A stretch of 64,000 nucleotides of DNA from Gremmenia infestans (Eukaryota > Ascomycota > Leotiomycetes > Helotiales > Hamatocanthoscyphaceae), in contig JAFEVB010000010.1 of the NCBI GenBank assembly GCA_032629725.1, positions 1,550,001 through 1,614,000 on the forward strand, in the 5' to 3' direction. Position 1 is the first letter of the stretch. Each line of letters opens with the position of its first letter. The notes under the pieces are model-generated. The model ran no database searches, was not told the DNA's origin, and was given only the letters and a program-made list of their open reading frames with translations. The position numbers and the translations under genes were made by a program. Positions 10,325 through 22,641 of the stretch are shown here, piece by piece.

Positions 10325-11693
10325 AAGCAGCTACTTTGGCGGATTTTGCTGTTGTTGTATATCATTCAATCTCAATTCCGTTTGATGCCTGCCCACTCAG
10401 CTCTTCCATGGACGTAAATCAATTCTGCCTCAGTCCAATGTCGTCCGTTGAACTTCAGATCCACTTTTGAAGTGCGGGAGTAATGCCCAGGCGCTCTTCC
10501 CCGCTAAAAGCCTAGAAAGGCGTGGTTTTCCCTCCCTGGTTTGGACCTCAGCTCAGATCTCCAATTCTTCGCAACACCCTCTCGCCACTTCTCTACTATT
10601 TCGAAACGCTTACCATGTCGCATTGACACCTCCCTCTAAACCCTGCCCCGGCATATGTGACACCAAATTTTCGCTAAGCTGGACTGCAACTGCAACTGCA
10701 ACGGCACTGCAACATGTCCGATCGTCCCGAAGCTTTGGCCACGTGGAATGGTCTTGAAGATGGGATGGGGCTACTTATTCTTACTTAGCCGCTTATTTCA
10801 ATATGCAGAGCCTTGTCACTTACTCTGTCTGCATGAACATGTACACGTACTCGGTATACTCCGTAAAATAAAGTACTTAAAATCGAATAAAGACCGACTA
10901 CTCCGAATTAATGTGGAAACAGGCAGATTTCATAATACCCTGTTAACCTTTCAATAGTCTACAAGTAGTCACATCACACTGCAGGCGGGGAAAGACACTA
11001 TCCTCCCCGCCACCTCCTGAAACACCTCGCTAAATATGGGCACCGCTCCCTTTACCCCGCATTTTCATATTAAGTACAACAAGTGCACAATATCTTCTTA
11101 AGTCCCGCTTCAGACGGCAAGGTCAGCCAACTCTGCACTAATATTATATATGCTCATGGTTCTCGAGAAGGCAGCGTTGAAACCACTCTTCAATTAGGTA
11201 TAAGTTCGATTTGAATTGAGTCACTTGACGCCTTTTTCTTGGCAATTACTCAGCTATAAGAAATGGGTTAAGTAAACCTTGTACAGATATCTGCCTCGGG
11301 ATTATGGACCGATTGCTCAAGAAAAAAGCCTTCATAAACCATTAACCATTCTACTGGACTCAGCTGATGGACTATAACGCAGTACGAAGGTACAAGAAGA
11401 AAAAAGCGTCTCTACTTGCTAGTCCAATTGCTTCGTCAAGTCAATGTCACCAGTAATGAAAACGCCACTGGCAGAGAATAATCTCACATAAATTGGTATC
11501 AAAGCTCTCCTCTCACTCTAAAGTACAAATACATGATGTGCAAGAATTACATGCATGCTTTTCTTTTAATTCCCTCGCTGGCCCCGAGTCGCAATATATA
11601 CGCGCGCATGAGAGCACTCATGTGTCCGTCCCCAAAAACGCCAGCAAATGCCGAAGATCTGTTCCCTTCTTTCCAAGACTGGTTCCAATTTCA
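10325..11693. other. 1.4-kb intergenic region
   Basis: No gene recognised. It contains a short TGCAAC repeat run near 10685-10705 and a half-copy of the TACGGAGTATAC palindrome at about 10851-10866. The region separates two convergent genes, so it should hold their terminators. Confidence 0.4.
10851..10866. repeat. Half-copy of the TACGGAGTATAC palindrome
   Basis: TCGGTATACTCCGTAA matches the right arm and centre of the 7838-7857 palindrome but has a divergent left arm. Confidence 0.5.
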
Positions 11694-14600
11694 TCACCGA
11701 AAGGAATTTTGTATCTTCCTTCTGAGCTGGTTCACTGCGTTCTGGTCACTGCTTTGCAGATCGTTGCTCAGGAGACCCAACAATTCGCTTATTTCTTGCG
11801 CATTCTCATCACTGCCGTATAATCTCGTATTCGTTCGTACGCACTCTTCGTACCACTGATCGCAGATGTAAACAATGTGTTCAGCGAGAACCTTCTTGCG
11901 ACTCGCCACATTGAACGGTGGGCTATTGCTATACCACACTCCCTGCAGGGTAGCGATGATAATCTCATGGGGGAAACCGACTTCGATGAAGAGATCTGGA
12001 ACCCAGTTGCGAGAACTGGCATTGTGTTGGAATTCGAAAGCGTATTTTTCAATCATCGGAATTAAGAAAGTGGGGTTGAAGGTGTTTTCGGAATGGTTGA
12101 GGCGGTCTGCCATGTCTTTGAAGACTGTGATGACAGCTTCGTAGGGTTTTTGACCAGCGTCTGGGTCACTATCGACTTTGACATGGGTACTCGAGATGAG
12201 TTGCTGCCAGGTTGCTTTGACGTCGGCCTCGTTACGGTGGTCGGCACATTCGTAAATCATCAAGCATATGTCAAAGTAGCTGGCTTGGTCTGCAAAATCA
12301 TTATACAGCTGCGAAAGGCATTAGAAATGATCATGAACCGGGTAGGATAATACTTACGTCAGACAATTCCAAGACCCGGCTATCGAGGGCTTGAACGACA
12401 CCTGGTTTCCGCTCGTCGGGTACTCTCGAATCAACGCGAAGTCGGTTGAGCAACTCATCTTGGATATTGGCAACTTCAAGGAGCTCAGTAACTTCATAAA
12501 GCAGAACTTGACGTGCTTGTCTTCCAATACCAGGACTTGACGCCTGGGCATTTGCTTTGGCTCTGCTCAGATACTCAATTCGTGTCCGGAGGATGATATT
12601 GAAATCGCTCTTTGCCAGATCAAGTTGAACTGCTGCGGCCTCATAGAATCGCTCTCGGTGGACGTAAAACTTCCAAAGAAGATCTGCTTTCTCCACACTT
12701 GTAACGGCTGACCGAGTCAAGAAGTGTACTACAAAAGGCGAGTCTGTGGATAAGAGTCGATCAACCCATCCTTGGTGTAAATACCACTCGTACAAATCAT
12801 ATTGGAACAACTCGTCCTCGGATTCATTGACCACACTGTAAGCTTCAATACGCTTCGTAAAAATCAGGGTCGCCCGACCATCAACTGTGTTCGGTTCCAA
12901 TGCAGCAGCATCATCAACTGCAATTAATACATGATGGACAAGCTCATAACATTTCCTTCTGAAATTGTATGCTGGGATCCGGTTGTCACCCTCGGGCTTG
13001 TTTTCATTAACCCACGCTAGAGCGGAATTCCCACGATCTGATTCATGAGCAACTAGAAGAGCTAGACTGATCGCACCTGCGTAGAATTGGAGGGCAGCGA
13101 ATTGATCCATGGCGCTCTGAAGGTTTTCGTATGAAAGCGCACCTGCAACTTGCGTAAAGAGACGAACACTTTCGTTGAGAAGATTCCGGCTCATGTCCTT
13201 GCTCACTCCAGCTTCGGAAGCCTTCTTGAGTTGTTCTTGGGCTTTGAAAATGATGACATCGTCAGCACTGCAGAAACTGCCACAGCGTCGTCGTAAAGCA
13301 TCAGCGACAGTGTCGACGTTCGACCCATTTGCAATGTTTCGATTTACGATAGCCTTGACGAGAACCTTGGCAAGGTCTTTGCCTTGATCCGTGGCGAAGA
13401 GAAGCTCAAAGGTAAGGTCCCGAAGGCGTTGTTTGACAGGGTCCTCCAGGGTACCCCATATCTGGTCCACTCTCTCCTCGAATAGCATTTGGACGAAGGA
13501 AATCCCCTCGATGATACTGTGGTTTAGTTTTTGAAGCGAATACAGCGCTTGATGCTCGCCTTGAAGGGCTATTTGTTCCTGCTGACTGGCAACATGCTGA
13601 AGGCTTTCGGGTCCAGCAAGACCTTCGATGAAAGAGCTGTTCTCTTCCAAAAATTGTTGAAGTCGCGTTAGATTGTCTTGGATGCTGGATAGCTTTCCCC
13701 CCCTGACGGTTGATTTGATGGAAACGGCTCCATTTGGTGGGATATCCTCCCTGATCACTGAGGTTTTCCACAGCGAGCGAACAAGCCGGCCCATATACAA
13801 TGCTAAGCCTTCGTGTCGTGCCGAAGGTAGCACATTATCAGCAGCATTTGCAATACCCTCAGACACCACATTTTCGTTGAGCGATGGCCGTCCTCCAAAT
13901 TCGACGAAGGCTTTCCGTGCAAGTTTTAAAGTTTCGGGGTCGCTAATTCTAGCGACTCGCAGATCCCCAGGAGTGACATCGTTTCCTTGCCCACAAGCAA
14001 CTGCCAGAGCAGTGGCCGTAGTTTCGCCTCGGCCATATTTGCGAATAAACTTCTTCATCTCATTCTCCAAACCTTCATCGCCGCCGCCATTCCGAATTGC
14101 AGCAGCAAAGATATCAACCAGGCGTCTTCGTCGGATCACGTGGATACCAGTATTTGTTAATATCGCAATCTCCGTTGGTGTTTCGTCATATTGCATAGCA
14201 AGCTCATTTCCAAAGCCAAGAGGTTGATTCGAAGCAGCAAAAGATGGCGTTGACAATCCCACTGCCTCGACACGGCTGTTCAGAGATAGCCAACAGCCTT
14301 GCTCGTAATATTTGGAAGCTTGAGCTGAGAGAGCTCGTGCTTCTGTGGCTATTCTACCGGTATCGGGCGCAGAAACGAAGAGGGTATCACGGCCAACCTG
14401 TTCCGTCTTGGAAACAAAGCAGAGAAAGAACCCAGGTGAAAATCGGAAGCCTAGACGAGTGAAGGCTAAGGCGAGTGATGAGGTGTCGGTAGCCGGCTCA
14501 ACACCTTGGTATGAAAGATTGCTTGGTCTTGGCTCCAACTGGGGAGGGAATTTAATGTGCTGAACCTGCATGCTTTGAGGTGCTCCCTGTCCGCTGAGAT

Positions 14601-15843
14601 ATCCATATCCTCGGGTTGCGCTCAGAAATAACCGACACCCGGCTGTAGTGGTGGCCATGATATGAAGCTTGGAGCCCTCCCTGGCAGAAATAGGACTAAT
14701 CGAGACGATCCTCAGTTGATTCGTAAGAAGAACAGACGTGGAGATCATATGACTGATATCTCTCAAACACTCGAGTCGCCTTTTCTCAATCACTTGCTGA
14801 AGGGTTGTTGGCGAGTCCATGTGGAATGTGCGGATGGAGGATTCAGACGAAAGGGTGTATAGCAGCCGTCTGGAATCATCGACGACAATTTGGATGACAT
14901 GCTCGTTGGTCTTGTTCCCCCATATTGTAGGCATAATCGATTGGTAGCCAGGACTTGTATGATTGACTTTCCCACACCGGCTTGCGAACCACTTCTCCTC
15001 CTGCTGGTACGTGAGCTCGTAGATATCATTGTCGGCCTCCCCAGCAAAGAATATGCGCCCAGTCTCAGGCGAGCCCTCGATGACCTGAACATTAATCCCC
15101 CGAATAGAAAGCGACATCTTAGTCTGGTACAAAGAGACTGTCCAAACGCCAGGGCCCTCGAGGTTTGCCGCAACTCCAAGCAAGATGATATCCGCTGTTG
15201 TCGCAACCACCAAAACATGTGTAATAGTCGAAACAAAAACGCCCGTCCTTGGCTTAACAAGTTTGACCGCTGTAATATTATGTATCTGCTCCTCAAATCC
15301 AATAATTTCAGGGTTGGGCGCCGTGTAGTCCCAGAGGTATAGTGCATTGTCAATGGAGACCCATGCATGGTTGAGGTCCGCAAATAGCCCCATCATCGTC
15401 GAAACCTCCGCATGATTATACTGCTCGAAAATGCGATCTGGTATGTCATACATTTTTGTTCTTTGAAATGGCGCCCAAGCTGCTTCACTAGAACCGTTGG
15501 GAAGGTCATAATCGGAAGAGATGCCCTCTGCGCCTCTATTAGCTTTGGGCGACCAAGTATTGGGGCTCTACTTACGTCTAACATAGCTATCGAGATCTGG
15601 GAAGCTGGCCTCCCTCTGTAATACTTCATTTATGGTCCTGGCAGCTCGTTGAATAGGCTGTAAAGATTGCGATTTCGATGGGGCAGGCGGCTGCAGGCCA
15701 TCTTGGGGATTGGAAGCGGTCCGCTGCAAACCACCAGTAGTGAAGACCGGCTGCCGAGGGGGTGGGAATCTCGATGCAGCGGGTGTATTAAAGAATGCGC
15801 CTGGTAGAGGTCTTTGAGGCGTCTGCAGCACGGGATAAGACAT
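11694..15843 (-). CDS. nup170: Nucleoporin Nup170/Nup155
   Basis: Three exons: 15843-15576, 15527-12358 and 12308-11694, giving 1350 aa. Intron 15528-15575 (48 nt, GTAAGT...GCGCAG) joins LDSYVR to QGISSDYDLP, a conserved Nup155 segment before WAPFQRTKMYDIP. Intron 12309-12357 (49 nt, GTAAGT...TCGCAG) joins LELSD to LYNDFADQ. The N-terminal two-fifths is the beta-propeller of the non-repetitive WGA-negative nucleoporins. The rest is alpha-solenoid, and the length matches the family (about 1350-1400 aa). The protein is an inner-ring scaffold of the nuclear pore that ties the pore to the membrane. The first 75 residues are Pro/Ser/Gln-rich and probably disordered, as in relatives. No FG repeats are expected or seen. 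The gene appears intact. Confidence 0.95.
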
Positions 15844-16565
15844 TTCGGCGAGAGCGCTGCGGCTGTTGGAGGTTTTGCTGCGTCGTTCCAGGCGCTACCA
15901 GTGATATTTTGGTCAGAATAAGGACATGAGGAGCTATTTGAGCACTATGGCGGTTGGACAAATGCGCGACAGCGAAATTGGGCGACGGTAGTGGAGTTGA
16001 AGGTGAGGTAAACACTTGGAAGCTCTTGATCAACGCGTCTGCTTCGAGGCGCATCCAGAAATATTTCCCAGCCCCCTGCACGTGACGCAATAATAACAAG
16101 CAAAGGTATTGTTACTTTGAGAAAATACGGTAGATGTATTTTGCATAATTTAATTGAATTTTATTAGAGCTGGAATCTTGAAAACCAGTTGCCACTTTGG
16201 TTTTTATTGTTTATTCACACCACTGCGAAAAGTGTTCTCCTATACCGCTCTTGCTGCCCTACTACTTTCAAGCAACCTAATTTTGTGAGGAAGCACCAAA
16301 ATTTTGACATTTAGTACTTAAAGTCGTTATAACTCTATATTATTATTAAATATTTGCTTCTCGGAGCATCTATGCTAGCACTGCAAATGGCAGTATGTAT
16401 ATCTATAGACGCGACCATAGCTAGCCTAGGTAGCTTCATCCATCATGCTTTACTAGTATACTACAGAGTCATTAGTAACGCCTCACCTCCTCCCAATGCC
16501 TCTTTGATCCCATCGTAAAGCCATTCGGTGTTTGGCCATCATAACCCCGTAGCCCCATAACCCCC
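15844..16565. other. Intergenic region, 722 bp
   Basis: This is upstream of the nucleoporin gene and downstream of the ketoreductase gene, both leftward. AT-rich runs lie around 16120-16180 and 16310-16350. No gene recognised. Confidence 0.4.
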
Positions 16566-17627
16566 TCAAACCTTTTTCGCCTCCCTTTCTGCCTTCTTCA
16601 AAGCTCTCTTCCTTATCTTCTCATGCTCCACCCTGTTGAACTGCAGCCCAAGCCCACTTCCAATACCGAGCGTGTTCTCCATCCACCACTGCATCAAACC
16701 ATGGGTCCACCACGGGGAGCTCGTATACGCCATATTCTGCGCACCTCCACTTCGTCCAATCTTCCCCAACGTCGCCCGGACAAATTGCCTTGGGTTGGGA
16801 ATCATGGCGCTCGATCTGCGGATCTTGCTCATAGCAGTAGTAACCAGATAGCTCAATGCCAGCTCAACATCCACACCACTGCCCTTCAACTCGCCTCCTA
16901 GAGCCGTCGACCAATGTTGCAGGAATGCCTTACTGCCAGAATAGGTAGCAAGCAGCGGGATAGGTATCCAGCCACCGAAGGAGCCCATTGTGAGAATCAG
17001 ACCCTTCTTCCTCTTCACCATGCCAGGAGCGACAATCTGAGTGACCTTCAACGTAGCAAGGCAATTGATGCCAATGATGTCCCTGATTTCCTCCTTGGGT
17101 GTCTCTATGAAGGGTATGGGGATACTGTGACTTAATCCAACATTGTTGATCAAGATGCCCACATCAAGGTCATTGACGAGCGCCTGCAAGGCCGCATAAT
17201 CCTTCTCGTCGTCTTGGGCGAAATCCATTGCTAGCACTTTGACCTTGACTGCTGAGCCCGCATATTTGTGTTCGATTTCCTGGCGCAGCGTGTCGAGTTT
17301 TGATTGCGTGCGGGAGACGAGTAGAAGGTTGAAGCCCTTCTGCGCAAGCTGGATGGCATATTCCTTGCCAATTCCGTCCGAGGCGCCAGTAATCACAGCC
17401 CAGGTGCCCTTTTTGCCGTATGCTCGAAGCTGTAAGACTAATTAGCAATGCAGAGAAATTCTGGCTGTTGGGGTACTGACGTTCTTTCCGCTGAGCACGA
17501 AAAGGCTTAGGAGAAGGCGGATGTAGCTGACTACTTTTCTGGAGACAGAGAGTAATCCAATGGCTGCGAAACCTAGTATAACCACCTTTACCAGCGGGGC
17601 ATTGAAATCCATGCTGTTGAAATCCAT
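16566..17627 (-). CDS. ifa38: Very-long-chain 3-oxoacyl-CoA reductase (KAR)
   Basis: Two exons: 17627-17481 and 17429-16566, with a 51-nt intron (17430-17480, GTCAGT, GCTAAT, TTACAG); 336 aa. The start at 17627 is the first ATG, since upstream codons are open only from a TTG. Residues 11-47 hold a hydrophobic membrane segment. The SDR nucleotide-binding motif is TGASDGIG (about 63-70), with NNVG further on. The catalytic set is Ser about 199 (MGSF), Tyr about 212 and Lys about 216 (YSGSK). This ER membrane enzyme does the first reduction of each fatty-acid elongation cycle using NADPH, supplying very-long-chain acyl-CoA for sphingolipids. The C-terminus is strongly basic (KKAEREAKKV), close to but not a canonical KKxx signal. 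It is transcribed divergently from ERG28, another ER lipid gene. Confidence 0.93.
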
Positions 17628-17850
17628 GGTGTGAAAATGCGGTATTGTATTGTTTTCCAAAGTTGTTGGCGTAAAATTGGTTGGGATGGGACCTTTTTAC
17701 TAATTAGTTAGCTTATCCTTCGTTTCCAATCGCGTGAATCTGATGGGATGCGATCTACATCAATACTCGTTACTCTCAAGTAAAACATTTTTTTCCAATT
17801 CCCTCCAAAATTCGGGAAGATCGATCAATTGAAAACCCCAATTCACAAAT
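17628..17850. promoter_or_regulatory. Bidirectional promoter between IFA38 and ERG28
   Basis: Only 223 bp separate the two ATGs. The region is AT-rich with a T-run near 17786-17796. Both products act in the ER membrane in lipid synthesis, so coordinated control is plausible but not shown. Confidence 0.5.
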
Positions 17851-18361
17851 ATGGACTCAACTCTCTCCCTCCTAACCTCCTACCTTCCACAACACGAAGG
17901 ACTCCTCCCAAAATGGCTTCTCTTCGTAAGATCCACGCCCCTATTCTCTCAACACCTACTAACAGCTCCAGGTCTCAGTCATCTCGGTAGGAAACTCCAT
18001 TCAAGCATACCTCACCACTGCCTACTCAGCACAGGTGTATCTCGGCCCTGTAAACTCCTCAAAACCAGCCACCGCATACGATCCCGCCCCCAATAGCCCC
18101 GTCACGCCGCTGTCTTCGAGGACGTTCGGAACATGGACTATGATTCAGTCATTGGTTAGGCTGTATGCCGCGTACTATATCGATGTTGCGCCAGTCTATC
18201 AAATGGCTTTCTTGACATACCTTGTGGCGTGGGGCCATTTTATGAGCGAGTGGCAGGTGTTTGGGACCGCAAGGTTGGGCAAGGGATTGATTGGACCATT
18301 GGTCGTGAGTACCTTAAGTCTGGTGTGGATGTTCTTGCAATATGGATTCTATGTTCAGTAA
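17851..18361 (+). CDS. erg28: Ergosterol biosynthesis scaffold Erg28
   Basis: Two exons: 17851-17925 and 17972-18361, with a 46-nt intron (17926-17971, GTAAGA, CTACTAAC, TCCAG); 154 aa. The spliced N-terminus reads LPKWLLF joined to VSVISVGNSIQAYLT, the first membrane segment. Later features include VYLGPV, SRTFGTWT, the YAAYYI segment, YLVAWGHF and a final hydrophobic segment ending YGFYVQ. These match Erg28, which has about four membrane spans and tethers the C-4 demethylation enzymes (Erg25, Erg26, Erg27) at the ER. The length is normal. It is tail-to-tail with the GalT gene, with only 149 bp between stop codons, so the 3' UTRs may overlap. Confidence 0.93.
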
Positions 18362-18510
18362 TGGGAAAGATTATTACGTTAAAGAGCGTAAAGAGAGCGA
18401 ACCCCAGGCTACGTAGTGGGTGCTGAAGTGGGACGACTGAAAGACATGTAATTGCTAATTTCTATACCCGCTATGCAAAACTATTTATGTTCAGAGTACA
18501 AGAACAAGGA

Positions 18511-19862
18511 TCACAAAAGCTTTCTGTACAAAGTCCCTCCACAGGCTCTCAACTTCGCCGCCGCTTGCTCGGGCGTGATATCCCTCTGCGGTTCAGCCAT
18601 CAACTCATAACCCACCAAAAACTTGCGCACCGTCGCACTCCTCAACAGCGGTGGGTAGAAATGCATATGGAAATGGGAGGCCTCAATTTCCTCTTCTGAG
18701 CCTTCGAGGGGTGCCTGGTGAATTCCGGAACCTATTTCCAATGTTTAGCTTCAAACTGAGGAAGGATTTGAGAACTTACTGTAAGGGAAGCTCGTCTCAA
18801 ACAAATTGTCATATCTTCTTGTAACCTCCGCAATCGCCTCAGCGAAATCCAGCTTTTCCTGGTCATCCAAATCTACCAGCGCCCGCTTGTGCTTCTTGCT
18901 GAGAACCATGACTTCGAATGGCCAGGTTGCCCACCATGGACATACTACCAAGAAGGTAGAGTTTTGGAAAACAACCCGCTCTTCCTTCTCCTGCTCCAAT
19001 TTTGCGTAGTCTTCGAGCATGTGACAACCTCTATGCTCTTTGCGATACTTCTTCAATTGCTCGAGCTCTTGCGCTGGTTCATCGGGAAGGCCTGTAGTGG
19101 TCCATACTTGGCCATGCGGATGCGGGTTCGAACAGCCCATTGCCGCACCTTTATTCTCGAATATCTGCATCCATGTATACTGTGCATTTGGGGCAGTGAT
19201 TGTGAGACCTGTTGGAGCAAGCTTCGTAGGCTGGGCAACTGCTGCAAGTGGAGATTTCGGGGATAGATGGGTCGTGTAGATTTGGGTCCATGCTTGAATG
19301 ACAGGCAGAATTTCGGAGGGAGTGAGGTCGGCGAGCGTGAGGTTATGGTTGGGGGAGAAGGTTAGGACATAGCATTTTCCCGTTACTGCTTCTGCGCGCA
19401 GGAGGAGGCTAGAAAGGTCTGAAAGAAGATTAGCAGCCGGATAGAGATTTGGGGACAGCTCAACCTTTGGGGCTCTCTTCCTGCTTGTATTCGGCCTGCT
19501 CTTCTTTTACGGCGCTGTAATCATTGACAAACACAAAGGTCTTGGTGTATTTGGGATTGGAATCGCCTTGGGCGCGTTTATTTCCGGGACATAGGTAGCA
19601 CTTGGAGAATGATCAGGAGATGTTTCATTTCAATGGACATTTGTCGCATACAGATGGATCGTACTCAGGAAGTGTAGATTTTAAAGCATCCTCTTGCTGA
19701 CCTCTGCAATCCAACAATAATAAGTAGGGATATTTCTGGGGGGAAGGTTTGTAGAGCTTACTGCCATGGTCTTTTCGTACGATGCGGGGAGACGAGCAGC
19801 CAAGTACCCCGCAGTGGATTGTACCGGCGGTGCGAAATGTCGTCGAGAATCTTTTCTGGCAT
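18511..19862 (-). CDS. gal7: Galactose-1-phosphate uridylyltransferase
   Basis: Five exons: 19862-19762, 19703-19652, 19600-19465, 19418-18780 and 18731-18511 (382 aa). Introns are 58, 51, 46 and 48 nt with clear acceptors, and all phases close. Exon 1 gives HRRYNPLRGTWLLVSPHR, the GalT opening. Exons 2-3 give PEYDPS joined to CYLCPGNKR with a zinc-type C-x2-C. Exon 4 contains NPHPHGQ at about residue 195, whose second His carries the uridylyl group. The enzyme swaps UMP between UDP-glucose and galactose-1-phosphate in the Leloir pathway, in the cytosol. The fourth donor used, GTTGAG (19464), is weaker than the others. No GAL1 or GAL10 homologue lies nearby, which is usual in filamentous ascomycetes. 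Confidence 0.94.
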
Positions 19863-20741
19863 TGTATTGGAATGGATTGGAATGGACTGTAATGTGCACT
19901 TTCTGGAAGGGTAGTTGCAATAACTGGAAAATGGAGGACTTTGTCCTGACTGTATGGAAGAATCTTCCGGCGGGAATTAAGGCTTACTGTACGAAGAAAG
20001 TGGAAGTAGAGCTTGTGATGCAGGAACCCTAGTTTTTTGCTCGGGTGAACAAGCACCGCCAACGCCAACCGCCATGTCACTTCACTCCTTTTCACTCTCA
20101 ACAACACTACATTCTTTGGTTTGGTGCTCCTTCCATTTAAGGGGGAACAAACACATAGAGCGTGACATGTTTAGTCATCGAGGCCCTTTTCCCACAGATG
20201 TCTTTGCTGCAAGTACTGTATTTTGTTCTGTGTTGTAGAAACATAGCGTGTCGTTGTTATGTTGCTCTTTCTGAAAATACCGTGCTATGTGGGAAGTCAA
20301 CACAGGCAAACAAGCCTGCCTATTGAATGTTCTGGGGCTGTATTGACTTTGACTTCTATATTAAATGGTCAATATGGATTGCATTCATCCTAATGAGGGT
20401 GCAGCTTTAGTTCTAGAGTGCCTTCAGGGTCTCAGTCGTCCTTGGTACTAGTCTGTTCCTGCTCTCCAGCCTCTTATTCTACGAATATTATGTCCCTTCA
20501 TTCACTCATTGCCCGGCGGTTCTCCGTTCCGTTCACACAATATTTGAATTGCAAGTGAAAACTTTCGTTGCTAAATCAAATTGAATGAACAAGTTTAAAA
20601 GCAACCTCTTATCCACGCCATCTACCTCAACCTCCCAACGACAACAGCAGCGTCTAACCCAGGGTTTGAGTTCGGTGTGAGTATTTTCCCAACTACCTCA
20701 TCCCTCCTAGCAGACGCTGATCTACTCTTCAAGTCTTCAAT
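19863..20741. other. Divergent upstream region of gal7 and the 2EXR gene
   Basis: 879 bp between head-to-head genes. A TGGAATGGAT-type direct repeat lies at 19867-19885. An open frame antisense to gal7 exon 1 and its leader has no domain. No further gene recognised. Confidence 0.4.
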
Positions 20742-21653
20742 ATGACTGCCTCAAACACATTGGCGACAATTCCAATTGACTTCCCACAATTTCCGAGACT
20801 TCCCATCGAACTTCGCCAGAAGATTTGGCTCTATAACCTGGCACCGCGGACTGTTGGAATCAGATGCCTTTCCCCCGAAGATAAAACCAAGGCAGAACAT
20901 GTGCCCCAGGGTATGCACAGCGATGTTTCATCATGGACGTTGATCTTTTCCAGCACCACCGAGCTTCCGACAGCCCTCCAAGTCTGTAACGACTCTCGCG
21001 ATGCGGTCATACCATTCTATCCGCTTTGCTTTGCCAGTAAAACGGCTGGAGCTAGCACTCGTTTCAACTTTGAACTCGACACACTCTACATAGGCGACAT
21101 ATCTTGTCAATTACTGTTTCGCTTCTTTGACGAGATGTCATCAAATGAACGACAAAAGCTCCGTCATCTGTCCCTCTGCGAAACACTCGGTTTTGTCTGG
21201 GAGAAGGAGTACGAGCTCAGGAAGCTGTCAGGAGGGCAAATTCTGAGATTGTACCAATCCGGCGATTTACTCAGTGGTCCCAGTGATGACAAGGAAAAAG
21301 AGCTGCTGCTGAAGCTTTGGACTGACTTTCGTGATTGCTTGGACAGTTTCACTCGTCTCAGAGATTTTACTGTGGTGCAGAATATCTATTACAAGCTAGG
21401 CTACTCTAATGGTCATTACGAGAGTTATCAGCTCACCACCAGGTTCTTCACACATGGACACTACTACCCGATTGCGGAAAACCAGATCAAGTTCTACGAT
21501 GAATTTCCAGATTGGGTGTTGGCCCAGCCGGGATTTAGGATCTTTGTCAAGCCAAAGAAAAAGTTGGCGTGGTATTGGGATGGCTTTGAAAGTTTTGCTA
21601 GGAGAAAAGTTAACATAGTCTATGGATGGAATGGAGATCTTTCTGGGGAATAG
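20742..21653 (+). CDS. 2EXR-domain protein
   Basis: A single exon of 303 aa. The N-terminus carries the 2EXR signature FPRLPIELRQKIWLYNL (about residues 16-32), and ALQVCNDSRD at 78-87 is the second conserved block of the domain. The 2EXR family is expanded in Leotiomycetes and relatives and has no established biochemical function. The rest is a mixed alpha/beta region ending in an aromatic- and Lys-rich tail (KPKKKLAWYWDGF). No signal peptide or membrane segment is seen. A second, broken 2EXR gene lies at 28174-28846. Confidence 0.8.
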   Translation: MTASNTLATIPIDFPQFPRLPIELRQKIWLYNLAPRTVGIRCLSPEDKTKAEHVPQGMHSDVSSWTLIFSSTTELPTALQVCNDSRDAVIPFYPLCFASKTAGASTRFNFELDTLYIGDISCQLLFRFFDEMSSNERQKLRHLSLCETLGFVWEKEYELRKLSGGQILRLYQSGDLLSGPSDDKEKELLLKLWTDFRDCLDSFTRLRDFTVVQNIYYKLGYSNGHYESYQLTTRFFTHGHYYPIAENQIKFYDEFPDWVLAQPGFRIFVKPKKKLAWYWDGFESFARRKVNIVYGWNGDLSGE

Positions 21654-22641
21654 CTTTGATTGTCTATAGAGTCTTGTACATAGTACAGCCGAAACTCGTA
21701 GAGAGGCTTGGCTAGGTCCTTGCCACCCAAATGATCACATATTTCCTCGTCTCATTTCATATCCCTGACACACAACTCTTCTTAGTTCCTTCCCCTCCGC
21801 TGTCTTCACGGCCTCATACTCAAGCCCCGCTTCCGGACCCCCCCTTCACACCTTTAATAGCCCAAATCCGTCTCTTCGAATCTGTATGCGCCAATCTTCT
21901 CTATGCATCCCACCTACCTTATCGCGGCCCGCTTAGAAGTTAAAAAAGTTCGAGTAGTGTATCTCATTAGCTGCGAGTTTGTTCCTGTTTAGACATGAGT
22001 GTCCGTTATGTTTAATGCATATAATGGGACTGCTATCACTAAATCCTGGTCGGGCAAAATTATATACCTAGGTAGGACAGACCTTTTCTGGCTATTCTAC
22101 TTCGAAATGAGGTTGAGTGGCATCTTTTTCTTTTCCTCTGAATAATCATTACAACTCACTGCACCAGTGCTCTCTAATAAATACTAGGTACATGTACTAT
22201 TATCGGATTCTGGGAACCAGAGCTATGACAACAAAGTGCTTTTGGCCCGTTCCCGTATATAGTAGATTTACTTCGTCCCGGCCCGTTATGGTTTTGGCTT
22301 CCTCAAGCGTTTTCTATCACTTCGTCTAATTAAGCCCTTGATACCATTTTTAGCGTGTCGTGCATGGATTTTCATATTGTTTGATGTTCGAGTCAGTCTA
22401 GATTCTTAGCTTCTATTTGTTGTTTAGAATCCATGGAATTCGAATCCGATAGTTAGTATCATACATTCACGATATGGTTGCGGTGAGGGGGAAAATGTTA
22501 AGTAGAAATCATGTTTTTATTTTATTACTCTAAGGAAGGACAAACTTACAAATACTCCAGGAATATCAATCTCCCTCCCTAGCTTTGCCGGTTTCTTCGC
22601 TTCAAAGTTTGACCCCCCCTCGAACCGCAGAATTCGTCCGT
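21654..22641. other. Intergenic region, about 1 kb
   Basis: This lies between convergent genes. It is AT-rich in places, with C-rich stretches near 21790-21860. Short open frames show no motif. No gene recognised. Confidence 0.4.

Noticed and set aside
13673..14227. 184-codon frame antisense to the nucleoporin
   Set aside because: Shadow of the conserved nucleoporin frame.
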